In this document: positions 1-10,259 of the stretch, piece after piece | Layout of the letters: each line of letters begins with the position of its first letter | Position numbering within the stretch: position 1 is the first letter of the stretch | NCBI GenBank assembly: GCA_965601455.1 | Contig: OZ271831.1 | Coordinates: 2,418,001-2,482,000, forward strand | DNA: 64,000 nucleotides | Reading direction: 5' to 3' | Source: JANQEU01 sp965601455 | GTDB lineage: Bacteria; Bacteroidota; Bacteroidia; Cytophagales; Cyclobacteriaceae | The notes under the pieces: model-generated | The model's input: only the letters and a program-made list of their open reading frames with translations | Told to the model about the DNA's origin: nothing | Database searches by the model: none | Program-made: the position numbers and the translations under genes

Positions 1-1
1 C

Positions 2-316
2 TACTTCCCTTCATATGAAATTGTGATCGATGAGTTGCGTGACTATCGCTTTTATTTAAAAGACATGATTCATCCGAATGAACAGGCGATCGACTACATC
101 TGGAATAAATTCGTAGAGAGCTATTTCGATAAGAAGGCATCCGAATGGATAAGCAAGTGGAACCGATTCCAAAAAGACATCCAACACCGTCCCTATCATG
201 TCTCAAGTCCAAATCATCAGAAATTTCTTAGAAAATTGCTCATACGACTTCAAGATCTAGGTAATGAGTTTGACTTATCTGAAGAAATCAAAGAAGTAAA
301 AAAGCAGATCAAATGA
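2..316 (+). CDS. GSCFA domain protein, C-terminal part (5' end outside window)
   Basis: The reading frame is open from base 2, so the gene enters from the left edge and only about 104 C-terminal codons are visible. The segment [11 protein letters not shown] carries the Asp-x-x-His block that ends SGNH/GDSL-like esterases and is typical of the GSCFA family, which is common in Bacteroidetes. GSCFA proteins are presumed hydrolases with no firmly known substrate. The GTG near base 23 lies inside the domain and is not a real start. The stop overlaps the start of the next gene by 4 bp, so the two are probably co-transcribed. The family call is fairly confident; the function is unknown. Confidence 0.75.
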   Translation, partial: YFPSYEIVIDELRDYRFYLKDMIHPNEQAIDYIWNKFVESYFDKKASEWISKWNRFQKDIQHRPYHVSSPNHQKFLRKLLIRLQDLGNEFDLSEEIKEVKKQIK

Positions 317-2394
317 GAAACTTTGGCTTTCCGTTATTGGTTCTCTCCTTTTTGATGGGTTGCAATTCTTCATTAAATCAGTCCGAAAACACAAACAACA
401 TGAACCAACTGGCCAACGAAAAATCACCATACCTTCTACAACACTCTGATAACCCGGTAAACTGGTATCCCTGGGGTGAAGAGGCCCTAAAAAAGGCCAA
501 AGAGGAAGACAAACCTATCATCTTAAGCATTGGATATTCCTCCTGCCACTGGTGTCACGTTATGGCCCATGAATCCTTTGAAGATAGTACGGTAGCAGCC
601 GTAATGAATGAACACTATATTAACATAAAGGTAGATCGAGAGGAAAGACCGGACATCGATCAAATATACATGGATGCGGTTCAGGCCATGGGATTAAACG
701 GAGGATGGCCGCTAAATGTCTTTCTTACACCCGAACAAAAACCGTTCTATGGAGGCACTTATTTTCCAAAAGAAAAATGGATTGCCCTACTCGGTAGTGT
801 CAACGACGCTTTTCAAAACAAAAGGCAGCAACTGAACCAATCGGCAGATAAGTTTTCCGAGGCTTTAGGTCGGGAAGTATCGTCAAAATTCAATCTTGAC
901 CCTTCCTCCCCACTCACCGAAGACGCTTTAATGGCTGGATATTATAAAATGGCCTCCAAATTCGATAAAGAATGGGGAGGTCTCCAAAGGGCACCAAAGT
1001 TTCCTCTCCCTTCAATTTGGCGTTTTCTGTATACGCTTCACGAAAAAACTGGATTTGAAGACGTTAAGGAACATCTGGAGTTTACTTTAGATAAAATATA
1101 CCAAGGTGGAATCTACGATCATGTTGGGGGTGGATTTGCTCGATATTCGGTGGACGGACAATGGCATGTTCCTCATTTCGAGAAGATGCTTTATGATAAT
1201 GGTCAACTTCTGTCAGTATATGCTGAAGCCTATAAGTTGACCAAAAATCCTGACTATCGAAGAGTTATCAGTGAAACCATCCAATGGCTGAATCGCGAAA
1301 TGCTACATGAGAATGGTGGATTCTATGCAGCACTTGATGCTGACAGTGAAGGAGTTGAAGGTAAGTTCTATACTTGGAGCAAGGATGAAATCATGGATAT
1401 TGCTGGCAAGGATGGAGAGATTATCTGCCAGGTATTTGATGTCTCTGAACAAGGAAACTGGGAGCATACGAATGTGTTGAGACTACTTAAACCTAAGGAC
1501 GAAATACTTAAAGAATTTGGGCTGACTGACGAAGAATTGGATAAAATCATAAACGCATTTAAAGAAAAGGCACTCAAGCGTAGGGAAGAACGAATACGAC
1601 CAGGATGGGATAATAAACTTATTTCCGGATGGAACGGTCTGGCGCTAACTGGACTACTTGATGCTTACCAGGCGATCGGAGACGAAAGTATTTTGAAATT
1701 GGCCGAGGGCAATTACCGATTCATACGAGATGAGCTCATAAACGACGGAAGATTATTGCACGTTAGTAGTTTGGAAATACAAGGTTTTGCCGATGATTAT
1801 GCCGCCGTCATTCAGGCATTCATTAAGTATTATGAAACCGTCTTTGATGAAGGTGCACTCCAGTTGGCTCGCCAACTACAAGAATCCTGCATTAAGGAGT
1901 TCTTCGATGACGGTGATAATCTTTTCTACTACACTTCTAGTTCCAGCGAAGGCTTGATCGCGCGAAAGAAAGAGTTCTTCGATAACGTTATACCTGCTTC
2001 AAATTCCATTTTAGCAGAGAACTTGTTCAAACTGGGTCTTTATTTTGATGACGATAATCTAAAGACTAAAAGCGATAGTATGTTAAATCAGGTAAGTGAG
2101 CTGGTAGAGCAGGATCTTGAATTTCTTTCTCAATGGGCGCTGTTGGGTACTCTTCGTCAGGAGGCTACTCCTGAAATAGTCATAGTTGGTGAAAAAGCGA
2201 CGGAACTGGCTAAGGAATTCAATGCACTCTCCCTTCCAAATAAGGTAATTATGGCTAATTCCACTGCTTCCTCTCTACCTCTAATGGAACATAAAGAAAC
2301 TGTGGGTGGAAATACCACCATTTTCGTATGCTTCAATAAAACATGTAAACTACCTGTTCATTCTATCGAAGAAGCTTTGGAACAAATTCCATAA
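313..2394 (+). CDS. DUF255 / YyaL-type thioredoxin-fold protein, lipoprotein
   Basis: This 693-residue protein has a lipoprotein signal with the lipobox Cys at residue 17, so it should be lipid-anchored in the envelope. Residues about 31-190 form the DUF255 thioredoxin-like domain, with the hallmark NPVNWYPWG and a CHWC motif at 78-81. The rest (about 200-690) resembles the (alpha/alpha)6 barrel of N-acylglucosamine 2-epimerase-like proteins, including PKFPLPS and [11 protein letters not shown]. Length and order match the YyaL/SPATA20 family. The family is often called a thioredoxin-domain protein, but its reaction is not established. A second Met at residue 30 would give a cytoplasmic form without the lipobox; the hydrophobic N-terminus favours the longer one. 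Confidence 0.85.
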   Translation: MRNFGFPLLVLSFLMGCNSSLNQSENTNNMNQLANEKSPYLLQHSDNPVNWYPWGEEALKKAKEEDKPIILSIGYSSCHWCHVMAHESFEDSTVAAVMNEHYINIKVDREERPDIDQIYMDAVQAMGLNGGWPLNVFLTPEQKPFYGGTYFPKEKWIALLGSVNDAFQNKRQQLNQSADKFSEALGREVSSKFNLDPSSPLTEDALMAGYYKMASKFDKEWGGLQRAPKFPLPSIWRFLYTLHEKTGFEDVKEHLEFTLDKIYQGGIYDHVGGGFARYSVDGQWHVPHFEKMLYDNGQLLSVYAEAYKLTKNPDYRRVISETIQWLNREMLHENGGFYAALDADSEGVEGKFYTWSKDEIMDIAGKDGEIICQVFDVSEQGNWEHTNVLRLLKPKDEILKEFGLTDEELDKIINAFKEKALKRREERIRPGWDNKLISGWNGLALTGLLDAYQAIGDESILKLAEGNYRFIRDELINDGRLLHVSSLEIQGFADDYAAVIQAFIKYYETVFDEGALQLARQLQESCIKEFFDDGDNLFYYTSSSSEGLIARKKEFFDNVIPASNSILAENLFKLGLYFDDDNLKTKSDSMLNQVSELVEQDLEFLSQWALLGTLRQEATPEIVIVGEKATELAKEFNALSLPNKVIMANSTASSLPLMEHKETVGGNTTIFVCFNKTCKLPVHSIEEALEQIP

Positions 2395-2415
2395 AGAGTT
2401 AATCTTGATCACTTT

Positions 2416-4875
2416 ATGAAATATATCGAGGTGATCCTTCCCCTGCCTCTACAGGGTTACTTTTCTTATGGTGTAAATGACTCTCTATATCACGAAGAGT
2501 TGGTAGGTTGTCGAGTTACCGTGCCTTTCGGTAAAAGAAAGATATACACAGGTGTGGTGGCACGTGTTCTGGAAAACGAACCATCGTACATATCCATTAA
2601 AGAAGTTATTGAAGTCCTCGATGAAAGGCCGATTCTGAATGCTATCCAATTAGGATTTCTTGAATGGGTGTCACGATACTATATGTGTTCAGTAGGTGAA
2701 GTTTACAATGCAGCAACTCCCACCAATCTTAAGCTCACCAGTGAATCGTATGTCAGCAAGGTAAAGGACATTGATTACGACGAAACGACCCTATCCAACC
2801 ATGAATTCGACGTACTGGAGTTCCTGGAATCGACTGAAAGAACACAAGAGGAAATAAAACAAATCCTGGGATTAAAGAACATATATCGAATTATCAAAAG
2901 CTTACAGGATCAAGGACTGATCTACCTATATGAAAAAGTCAAGGATAAGTATTCACCAAAAAAGGAGAAAAGAATCAGGCTTAATCCGTCCTACCTGGGT
3001 GAAAATGCTCTGCAGGAACTTTCTGAATCATTGGAAAGCAAACCAAAACAGTTAGATGTCCTTCTTACTTACCTGAAACAAGTAGACCTATTCAATAGTC
3101 CGGAATTGAATGACCAGGGAATGCTGTTTTCAGGACTAAAAAACGAAGGTCTAAGCCCTAGCTCAATGAATACCTTGGTTAAAAACAGTGTTTTTGAAAC
3201 CTGGGAGAAAACGGTAGATCGGTTTGCATTTGACGATGAGAAGGCAGCCGAGATCCCTATATTAACACCTGATCAGGAAATTGCCTATAACAGTATTCTT
3301 AGCGAGTTTGAGGACCACTCTACAGTTCTTCTTCAAGGTGTCACAGGTAGCGGTAAAACAGAAATCTACATTCGTCTCATTAAGGAACAAATTGACACAG
3401 GCAACCAGGTATTATATCTCCTACCCGAAATTGCCTTGACTACACAGATAATTAAGCGTTTTCGGAAAGTATTTGGGAATAGGTTCGGGATTTATCATTC
3501 AAGGGAATCTGACAATGAACGAGCTGAGGTATTCAAGAAATGCAGCGAAGGGAAGTTTGATTTTGTCATTGGTGTAAGAAGTTCAGTTTTCTTACCCTTT
3601 CAATACCTTTCCTTAATCATTGTCGACGAGGAACATGAATCGTCCTATAAGCAATATGATCCTGCTCCAAGGTACCACGCAAGAGATGCAGCAATTGTGC
3701 TATCCAATATGCACGATGCCAAAACATTGATTGGTAGTGCAACGCCTTCTTTAGAATCATATCACAATGCCCAATCAGGAAAATACGGCTGGGTTAGACT
3801 TGATAAACGGTACGAAGACCAACCGATGCCGGAAATCATCCTGGCTGATTTGAAAAAAGAAAGGAAGCAAAGGACAATGAAGGGGCATACGAGTGGACAG
3901 CTGTTGGAACTAATTCAGCAAAGTATTGAAAAGGAGAAGCAGGTTATTCTATTTCAAAATCGAAGAGGATATGCGCCTTTTCTTCAATGCGATAATTGTC
4001 AGCATATTCCTAAATGTGTCAATTGTGATGTAAGCCTTACTTATCACATCTATCAGAACGAGTTGGTTTGTCACTATTGTGGCTTTAGGCAATTCTACGA
4101 TGCCTCTTGTCCCTCCTGCGGTTCTCATCAGGTTAGAACGGTTGGATCGGGTACAGAAATGCTTGAAGAGGAGTTGACCACGTTGTTGCCCGATACTCAG
4201 ATGAAGAGGATGGATTTGGACACAACCAGGCACAAATATGCGTATCAACAAATCATTGACGATTTTGAAAATGGGTCAATTCAAGTTTTGATTGGTACCC
4301 AGATGGTATCAAAAGGCCTTGATTTCGAGCATGTTAACCTGGTAGGAGTTTACGACGCTGATCGCATGATTCATTTCCCTGATTTCAGGTCCCATGAAAG
4401 GTCGTATCAGATGATCAGCCAGGTGAGTGGCAGGTCTGGTAGGAAACATGAGAAAGGCAAGGTGATAATTCAGGTTTCTGATCCTGAACATCCGGTCATC
4501 AAGTGGATTCAATCACAAGACCTGGAGGGTTTTTATGCGTACGAATTAAATCAAAGAAGTGAACACAGATTCCCTCCTTTCTATAGGCTGATTAAGACAG
4601 TCATTAGAGACCGAGATAAATCAACCTCTTTGCAAGCTGCACAGCAACTGCATTTACTAATGAAAAAAGACCTTGGCGAACGTGTGCACACTCCTGTAGA
4701 ACCTTTAATTGGCAAAATCAGAAATTACTACCTGCATGAAATTCATGTAAGAGTTGAGAAGAATCACGGCAACCTCCAACCGATTAAAGAGTTCATGATA
4801 GCGTGTCGTGAGACCTTATTAGCTTTGCCTGCGTTTAAATCTGTGATGGTTCATTTCGACGTTGATCCGCTGTGA
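2416..4875 (+). CDS. priA: Primosomal protein N' (replication restart helicase PriA)
   Basis: PriA is a 3'-5' superfamily 2 DNA helicase that reloads the replisome at stalled forks. The 819-residue length is usual for Bacteroidetes. The N-terminal 3'-end-binding domain opens with VILPLPLQGYFSY. Walker A (GVTGSGKTEIY) is near residue 308, the DEEH box near 404, and the C-terminal helicase lobe includes the GTQMVSKGLDF motif. Between about residues 525 and 575, eight cysteines in CxxC pairs form the two zinc sites inserted in the helicase. The ATG lies 21 bp after the preceding stop. The last bases overlap the GTG start of the following lipoprotein gene. Confidence 0.97.
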   Translation: MKYIEVILPLPLQGYFSYGVNDSLYHEELVGCRVTVPFGKRKIYTGVVARVLENEPSYISIKEVIEVLDERPILNAIQLGFLEWVSRYYMCSVGEVYNAATPTNLKLTSESYVSKVKDIDYDETTLSNHEFDVLEFLESTERTQEEIKQILGLKNIYRIIKSLQDQGLIYLYEKVKDKYSPKKEKRIRLNPSYLGENALQELSESLESKPKQLDVLLTYLKQVDLFNSPELNDQGMLFSGLKNEGLSPSSMNTLVKNSVFETWEKTVDRFAFDDEKAAEIPILTPDQEIAYNSILSEFEDHSTVLLQGVTGSGKTEIYIRLIKEQIDTGNQVLYLLPEIALTTQIIKRFRKVFGNRFGIYHSRESDNERAEVFKKCSEGKFDFVIGVRSSVFLPFQYLSLIIVDEEHESSYKQYDPAPRYHARDAAIVLSNMHDAKTLIGSATPSLESYHNAQSGKYGWVRLDKRYEDQPMPEIILADLKKERKQRTMKGHTSGQLLELIQQSIEKEKQVILFQNRRGYAPFLQCDNCQHIPKCVNCDVSLTYHIYQNELVCHYCGFRQFYDASCPSCGSHQVRTVGSGTEMLEEELTTLLPDTQMKRMDLDTTRHKYAYQQIIDDFENGSIQVLIGTQMVSKGLDFEHVNLVGVYDADRMIHFPDFRSHERSYQMISQVSGRSGRKHEKGKVIIQVSDPEHPVIKWIQSQDLEGFYAYELNQRSEHRFPPFYRLIKTVIRDRDKSTSLQAAQQLHLLMKKDLGERVHTPVEPLIGKIRNYYLHEIHVRVEKNHGNLQPIKEFMIACRETLLALPAFKSVMVHFDVDPL

Positions 4876-5588
4876 GAATTACTCTACTGTTTCTGATTTC
4901 GATCTGGGTTCTTTTCAGTTGTCGCGAGTGCGATGACTGTGAGGTATTCATAGGCGAACCAAAAGTAACCATGGTTTTCATAAATCAGGATAGTCTTACC
5001 AGTATCCAATCAGACCTGAACCACAATCAAACGCTAATTGACTCGCTTTCTGAAAGTATAGTCGAACTTGAATTGAGTCAATCAATTCTTGCCGACAGTA
5101 TTATATCTACACAGAATGCCGTAGATCAGGGTGAATTGGGTCTTGAGTCCACTTTAGAAAGTCTGAGAAGTGATTTTGCAGTGGATTCCTTAAGTCTGAT
5201 CTCATTCGATGATACGATACAGCAGTTGGATAGCTTAAATGCAGTCTTACAATCAGTAAGCTCTACCATAAATTCAGGTTTGCTTTTGGTTTCAGAAATC
5301 AGGAATACAGTATCTGGATATAGTATTAGTAGAGAAGACAGCTTAACTGTTTATACAGTGCCTTTGGATTTCAATAATGCAACAACCTCTCTGGAGTTTG
5401 TTATTCATGATGAAGTGTATGAATTGAACATGGCACATGAGAATGAGCTTTCTGTGGATGAACGCACAAGAGTCAACGTAAGTATGACGGAAATAGAAGT
5501 AATCAGTCATACTTTTCAATCAATATCACTTCAATGCAACACCAATTCGTGTGCTTCTAATGAGACGGTTATTATCTGTTATTTTTAG
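4872..5588 (+). CDS. Predicted lipoprotein with coiled coil, DUF6452-like
   Basis: This 238-residue protein starts at a GTG that overlaps the priA stop. Its signal peptide ends in a lipobox (VLFSC, Cys about 17), followed by a Cys-rich RECDDCE. Residues about 40-150 are rich in Leu, Ser, Asp and Gln with heptad spacing, suggesting a coiled coil. The C-terminal third looks like a beta domain. Directly upstream of a DUF6048-type gene, as here, Bacteroidetes often carry a DUF6452 gene, and the C-terminal part fits that family loosely; the coiled coil would be an addition. The 3' end overlaps the next gene by 29 bp. Function unknown; the family call is mainly from context. Confidence 0.6.
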   Translation: MRITLLFLISIWVLFSCRECDDCEVFIGEPKVTMVFINQDSLTSIQSDLNHNQTLIDSLSESIVELELSQSILADSIISTQNAVDQGELGLESTLESLRSDFAVDSLSLISFDDTIQQLDSLNAVLQSVSSTINSGLLLVSEIRNTVSGYSISREDSLTVYTVPLDFNNATTSLEFVIHDEVYELNMAHENELSVDERTRVNVSMTEIEVISHTFQSISLQCNTNSCASNETVIICYF

Positions 5589-6297
5589 TATTTGGGCTGT
5601 CACTGCTTTTTCGCAGGATCTTAATTCCTTCGAAGTGAGTGAGGATACAACGTACACCTCAGACACAATTGAAGATGATGTACCCGGTTATAAAAAACTA
5701 TTCATTCCCAGGCTCTATGTAGACTATGGTAAAGTCTTGACATTATGGACCGATTTTGAGTCAAAGACGGAATTAGGAACCGAATTACTCCTAATGGAAA
5801 AGTTGCAACTGATATTGGAAGCTGGAATTTGGGATTTAGATCCAAATGATGCCTTTGCGAATCTGGATTATCAGGTCGAAGGACAGTATGCCAGAGTTGG
5901 CGTCGGTTATCTGGGTAGTATCGATGACGCAAACAAAATTGGGTTGGGACTGAGATACGGTCAATCCTCCTTTAAGGATCAGGGAATCATCACCATAGAG
6001 TCGCAATCAGGACTTAATCAGGACTTTGAATCTTCTTTTTCTCGTGATAATCTGAATGCCAGATGGATGGAAATCACCTTGAACTCCGAACGATACATTC
6101 AGTTCAACAAGGAGATAAAAGATGCCGCAATTAATCGGCTCTTTTCATGGGGTATCCTATTTCGCTATCGTATCATGTTAGACTATACGCAATTTGATGA
6201 AATCGATGTTTATAGCATTCCTGGATACGGTCGCTCATTTGATCGTAGTTTCCCTGCCCTCAATTTCTTTCTGAAGATCAACTTTGGAGCTGGTTGA
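5560..6297 (+). CDS. DUF6048-like outer-membrane beta-barrel protein
   Basis: The ATG is chosen because it gives a clean signal peptide (MRRLLSVIFSIWAVTAFSQ, cleaved before about residue 20); an in-frame GTG nine bases upstream adds only three residues. The mature part alternates polar and aromatic residues in strands (for example ARVGVGYLGSI and NKIGLGLRYGQ) and ends FFLKINFGAG, as in small outer-membrane barrels. Size and pairing with the preceding lipoprotein match DUF6048, a Bacteroidetes family of unknown function. It overlaps the lipoprotein gene, so translational coupling is likely. Confidence 0.7.
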   Translation: MRRLLSVIFSIWAVTAFSQDLNSFEVSEDTTYTSDTIEDDVPGYKKLFIPRLYVDYGKVLTLWTDFESKTELGTELLLMEKLQLILEAGIWDLDPNDAFANLDYQVEGQYARVGVGYLGSIDDANKIGLGLRYGQSSFKDQGIITIESQSGLNQDFESSFSRDNLNARWMEITLNSERYIQFNKEIKDAAINRLFSWGILFRYRIMLDYTQFDEIDVYSIPGYGRSFDRSFPALNFFLKINFGAG

Positions 6298-6363
6298 TTC
6301 CAATAGACAATATGTAGACACCTTATTCATAGAGATTTCAACAATCAAGTATTCTTTTGATTT

Positions 6364-7668
6364 GTGTTAAAAGACTACTTGCCAGTCGTTTTACTCTTTT
6401 TCATTGGATTCCCCTCGCTAAAAGGTGATACGCTTGCCTATGAGTTATTTGAATATCCGAATGGAACACTTCAACTGGCAAATGGAGGATCAGGTTGGTT
6501 CAGGGAATGGAGAAACACAGCTGACTACAGTGGTCTTGATGGCTATATTATATCCGATGTAAACCCTATGTCCTTTGAAGGACTCAATGTTAGCGGTGGC
6601 TACACCGTAGGAGGTTATTTGGGCCAGACGTCCGGTAGGTACTTCGATCCGGTGACTTTTGCCCCCTACCTTACAGTTGACAACCGAATTGGTAATGGTA
6701 ATTTCTATCTATCATTCTTAATTAGAAAAGAAGAAGAAAATGACGACATCATCCAGGTAGTATTTGCCGACGATGAAACCAGGGAGAACCTTGTAAACAT
6801 AGAACTTATAAAGATTGGATATTTTGGTACGGTCTCAGAGGATATTGATGGTAACCAATATTGGTCGATTGCTGTGAATGATGAGGAGACAGTGGCGCTA
6901 TCGGACTCGATTATTCGAATTGGTGATACTTACCGAATAGTAGTGGAATTCAATTTTGGACCAACCTCGACATTTAACCTTTGGGTAAACCCTTCAGTTG
7001 ACAACCTGAATACCATTCCTGACGCAACGGTTAACACCACGGCAGATGTTAGTTTTTGGAATATGGTTCTTTCTTTTATATCCCTAACCGTCGGTGATCA
7101 CGGTTCATTTGATGAATTCGTTTTTACAGACAACATCAGTAATGTGTTACCCGTGGAATTATCTTTCTTTCGTGCAAAATCAAAAATTAATTCTGTTTTA
7201 TTGGAGTGGGAAACAATCAATGAAATCAACAATAATCATTTTCTTATTGAGAAATCTGTTGACGGTTCGTACTGGCAAACCATTGGAATGAGGGTGGGTT
7301 ATGGTGATAGTAATGAATCAAGGCTATACTCACTAATTGATCTTGAACCTTACAAAGGAGATAGTTTCTACAGACTTATTCAAGTAGATCACGACGGGAC
7401 CAAAACAATCGAGAAAATCATCTTTCATCATTATATGATGGTTGAAGGTCAACTCTCATCACATTTTTCTGAAAATCGTCTTTTCATTAGCAGTTCCGAT
7501 ATTGTTGACCATGTTTACATACATAGTTTAGACGGTAAGCTAATCATGGAATATCAGCCGCAATCATCAAGCTTTGATATACTATTGGGTCCTCGAAAAG
7601 AAAAAATCTACCTGGTTACAACAGTAGTTGACAATCAAATTATCCGGCAGAAGGTTATTCATTACTAA
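6364..7668 (+). CDS. Secreted protein with a T9SS-type C-terminal region
   Basis: This 434-residue protein starts at GTG and has a signal peptide (hydrophobic LPVVLLFFIGFPSLKG). Residues 22-255 look like one beta-sandwich of LamG/lectin type (opening YELFEYPNGTLQLANGGSGW). From about 262 comes the stock linker domain of T9SS cargo: LPVELSFFRAKSKINSVLLEW, then NNHFLIEKSVDGSYWQTIG and FYRLIQVDHDG. The last 75 residues resemble a divergent sorting domain (VYIHSLDGKLI) ending in a basic tail. It is probably exported by the type IX system to the surface. The ligand is unknown. The start codon is uncertain. Confidence 0.7.
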   Translation: MLKDYLPVVLLFFIGFPSLKGDTLAYELFEYPNGTLQLANGGSGWFREWRNTADYSGLDGYIISDVNPMSFEGLNVSGGYTVGGYLGQTSGRYFDPVTFAPYLTVDNRIGNGNFYLSFLIRKEEENDDIIQVVFADDETRENLVNIELIKIGYFGTVSEDIDGNQYWSIAVNDEETVALSDSIIRIGDTYRIVVEFNFGPTSTFNLWVNPSVDNLNTIPDATVNTTADVSFWNMVLSFISLTVGDHGSFDEFVFTDNISNVLPVELSFFRAKSKINSVLLEWETINEINNNHFLIEKSVDGSYWQTIGMRVGYGDSNESRLYSLIDLEPYKGDSFYRLIQVDHDGTKTIEKIIFHHYMMVEGQLSSHFSENRLFISSSDIVDHVYIHSLDGKLIMEYQPQSSSFDILLGPRKEKIYLVTTVVDNQIIRQKVIHY

Positions 7669-7935
7669 CTATCGGAAAACCCTCATTCTTAATTACTTAA
7701 TGGCCAATATCCAATTCTGACGAAATCGAAATTGGATGAGTCACCTTGTAATTGTTTAAATAATTAACAAAAATTTGTCGGTTACTTTAAACATTTGATC
7801 CAATTCCCACCCGAAATAGGATTAACTTTTCACCCTAATAGTGTGTCTATTTAATAATTTGATTGGTATTGAAACTTTATGCTCAAGCGTCATGTTTAAC
7901 TTTTGAATCTAATTATTAAACAAAATTTCAACCTA

Positions 7936-9417
7936 ATGTCTCAAACAGTAACTGTAATCGGCTCAGGGTTTTCTTCACTGGCTGCCGCTTGTTACCTGGC
8001 AAAAGCCGGATATGAAGTTACCATACTCGAAAAAAATGAGCACGTTGGAGGAAGAGCAAGGAAGCTCACCAAGGAGGGATTTAGTTTCGATATGGGCCCT
8101 AGTTTTTACTGGATGCCAGACATATTCGAACGTTTTTTTGGTGATTTCGATAAATCCCCCAGTGTTTATTACGACCTAAAAAAACTGGATCCGGCTTACT
8201 CAGTGTATTTCAGCCCTGATGAAAGAGTAACAATTGGAGGAAACCTGGAAGACATTCACGATACGTTTGAGTCTATAGAGAAAGGAAGTTCTAAACATCT
8301 GAAGAACTTCATGAATGTTGCCAGAGACAACTATGACATTGCAATCAAGGATTTGGTATATCGGCCCGGCAACTCTCCCCTTGAATTAGTAACCAAAGAA
8401 ACTGTAACCCGTCTTGATCAATTTTTAAGTACTATCGACAAGAGAGTTAGAGCGAATATCAAAAACGAAAAACTTCGTAGAATTCTGGAATTCCCGGTAT
8501 TGTTTCTTGGAGCAAAACCTTCAAAAACTCCGGCTTTTTACAATTTCATGAACTATGCAGACTTCGGTCTCGGTACTTGGCATCCTAAAGGTGGAATGAC
8601 CGCCGTTTCAGCAGGAATGGAAATGTTGGCTTACGAACTTGGAGTAAAAATACACACTGGTGTAGAAGTAAAGTCTCTTATTACCGTTGGTTCCAGAGTG
8701 GTAGGAGTTCAAACGGACCGTGGAGAGTTCAAGTCAAGTATCGTACTGAGTGGCGCGGATTATCATCATACTGAAACACTTCTACCTGAAAAGCTAAGAG
8801 CTTACAGCGAGTCTTATTGGAAACGCAAGACCTTTGCTCCTTCTTCCCTGCTGTTTTACATTGCTTTCGATAAAAAGCTGAAAAACATAGATCATCATAC
8901 TTTGTTCTTCGATACGGATTTTAACTCGCATGCATCTGCTATTTATGACAAAGCAAAGTGGCCCAATGATCCGATGTTCTATTGCAACTTCCCGAGTGTT
9001 ACAGATGATACATTTGCTCCGAAAGGGAAAGAGTCTGCGACGGTTTTAATCCCTATCGCCCCGGGAATCGAGGACACCAACGAGATTAGAGAAAAGTATT
9101 TCAATATTGTTATTGATCGTCTTGAGCAGAATACAGGCCAAGACCTGAAGGATCAAGTTAGATTTTATGAGTCTTTTTGCGTAAATGACTTTGTAAACGA
9201 TTATCATTCGTATGGTGGTAATGCATATGGGCTAGCAAATACGTTATTGCAAACTGCGTTTCTCCGTCCGAAAATCAAGAGTAAGAAGGCTCAAGGTTTG
9301 TACTTTACTGGACAGCTTACCGTTCCAGGACCTGGAGTACCTCCTGCCCTGATTTCAGGAAAAATTGTAGCTGATCAAATATTGAAAAACGAACACCATT
9401 CCAACGTCCTAGTATGA
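7936..9417 (+). CDS. crtI: Phytoene desaturase (lycopene-forming)
   Basis: CrtI introduces double bonds into phytoene to give lycopene, using FAD at the inner membrane. The N-terminus has the dinucleotide-binding motif VIGSGFSSLAAACYLAKAGY with LEKNEHVGGRAR. The C-terminus has the bacterial-type phytoene dehydrogenase signature around YFTGQLTVPGPGVPPALISG. The ATG giving MSQTVTVIGSG is preferred to a TTG 11 codons upstream, because it starts just before the FAD fold; the protein is then 493 residues, normal for CrtI. The stop overlaps crtB by 4 bp. This is the first gene of carotenoid operon 1, after about 270 bp without genes that should contain the promoter. Confidence 0.95.
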   Translation: MSQTVTVIGSGFSSLAAACYLAKAGYEVTILEKNEHVGGRARKLTKEGFSFDMGPSFYWMPDIFERFFGDFDKSPSVYYDLKKLDPAYSVYFSPDERVTIGGNLEDIHDTFESIEKGSSKHLKNFMNVARDNYDIAIKDLVYRPGNSPLELVTKETVTRLDQFLSTIDKRVRANIKNEKLRRILEFPVLFLGAKPSKTPAFYNFMNYADFGLGTWHPKGGMTAVSAGMEMLAYELGVKIHTGVEVKSLITVGSRVVGVQTDRGEFKSSIVLSGADYHHTETLLPEKLRAYSESYWKRKTFAPSSLLFYIAFDKKLKNIDHHTLFFDTDFNSHASAIYDKAKWPNDPMFYCNFPSVTDDTFAPKGKESATVLIPIAPGIEDTNEIREKYFNIVIDRLEQNTGQDLKDQVRFYESFCVNDFVNDYHSYGGNAYGLANTLLQTAFLRPKIKSKKAQGLYFTGQLTVPGPGVPPALISGKIVADQILKNEHHSNVLV

Positions 9418-10253
9418 AAGACCTTTACGACAGAGTAAGTTTTGAATCAAGCAAACTGGTAACCAGGAGTTATAGTACCTCCTTCTCAAAATCTGTGAGA
9501 ATGCTTTCGGCATCAATCAGACCGGCCATCTATAGTATTTATGGTTTCGTCAGATTTGCTGATGAAATAGTGGATACTTTTCATGAGTACGATAAAGAGA
9601 TTCTACTGGACAGGTTTGAGAAAGACTACTACCAGGCCCTTGAACAAGGCATAAGTCTAAATCCAATTCTGAACTCCTTTCAGCAGACCGTAAAAAAGTA
9701 CAACATTACAGATGATTTGGTACAGGCTTTCCTTCAAAGTATGAGGAAAGACCTCACAATTACCATTTACGACACCGAGGAGGAGATTGCCAACTACATA
9801 TATGGCTCCGCGGATGTAGTAGGTCTAATGTGTCTACGAGTATTTGTCAATGGTGACGATGAGGCCTATGAAAGGTTAAAATCTTCAGCAATGAAGTTGG
9901 GAAGTGCTTTTCAGAAGGTAAACTTCCTCAGAGACTTAAAATATGACATGGAAGATCTTTCCAGAGTGTATTTCCCCGGTGTAAGCTTTAATAATATCAC
10001 TGCCCAGGAGAAAAATCAAATTATTCAGGAAATCGAAGAAGATTTCGATGCTGCATACGAAGGAATTAAACAACTCCCAAGGGAGTCAAAATTTGGGGTT
10101 TACGTTGCGTACATCTATTATAAGTCGTTGTTAAGCAAATTACACAAAACACCCGCGCCTGAGTTAACTCAACAGAGAATACGAGTTTCTAATCCGGCAA
10201 AATTCGGTTTAATGGCTATGAGTTTTGTTAAGCTGAAACTAAATCTCATCTAG
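9414..10253 (+). CDS. crtB: Phytoene synthase
   Basis: CrtB joins two GGPP molecules head to head into phytoene. At 279 residues it is normal length. It shows the squalene/phytoene synthase Asp-rich motifs: DEIVDTFHEYD near residue 43 and NFLRDLKYDMED near residue 170, with YIYGSADVVGLMCL between them. The ATG overlaps the crtI stop (ATGA), a typical coupled crtI-crtB pair. The GGPP synthase (crtE) that feeds it is not in this window. Confidence 0.96.
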   Translation: MKDLYDRVSFESSKLVTRSYSTSFSKSVRMLSASIRPAIYSIYGFVRFADEIVDTFHEYDKEILLDRFEKDYYQALEQGISLNPILNSFQQTVKKYNITDDLVQAFLQSMRKDLTITIYDTEEEIANYIYGSADVVGLMCLRVFVNGDDEAYERLKSSAMKLGSAFQKVNFLRDLKYDMEDLSRVYFPGVSFNNITAQEKNQIIQEIEEDFDAAYEGIKQLPRESKFGVYVAYIYYKSLLSKLHKTPAPELTQQRIRVSNPAKFGLMAMSFVKLKLNLI

Positions 10254-10259
10254 AAAACT

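Noticed and set aside
7850..7865. ATAATTTG before crtI as a promoter -7 box
   Set aside because: It does not match TAnnTTTG at the first two positions and no suitably spaced TTG was found; similar near-matches occur in AT-rich sequence by chance.
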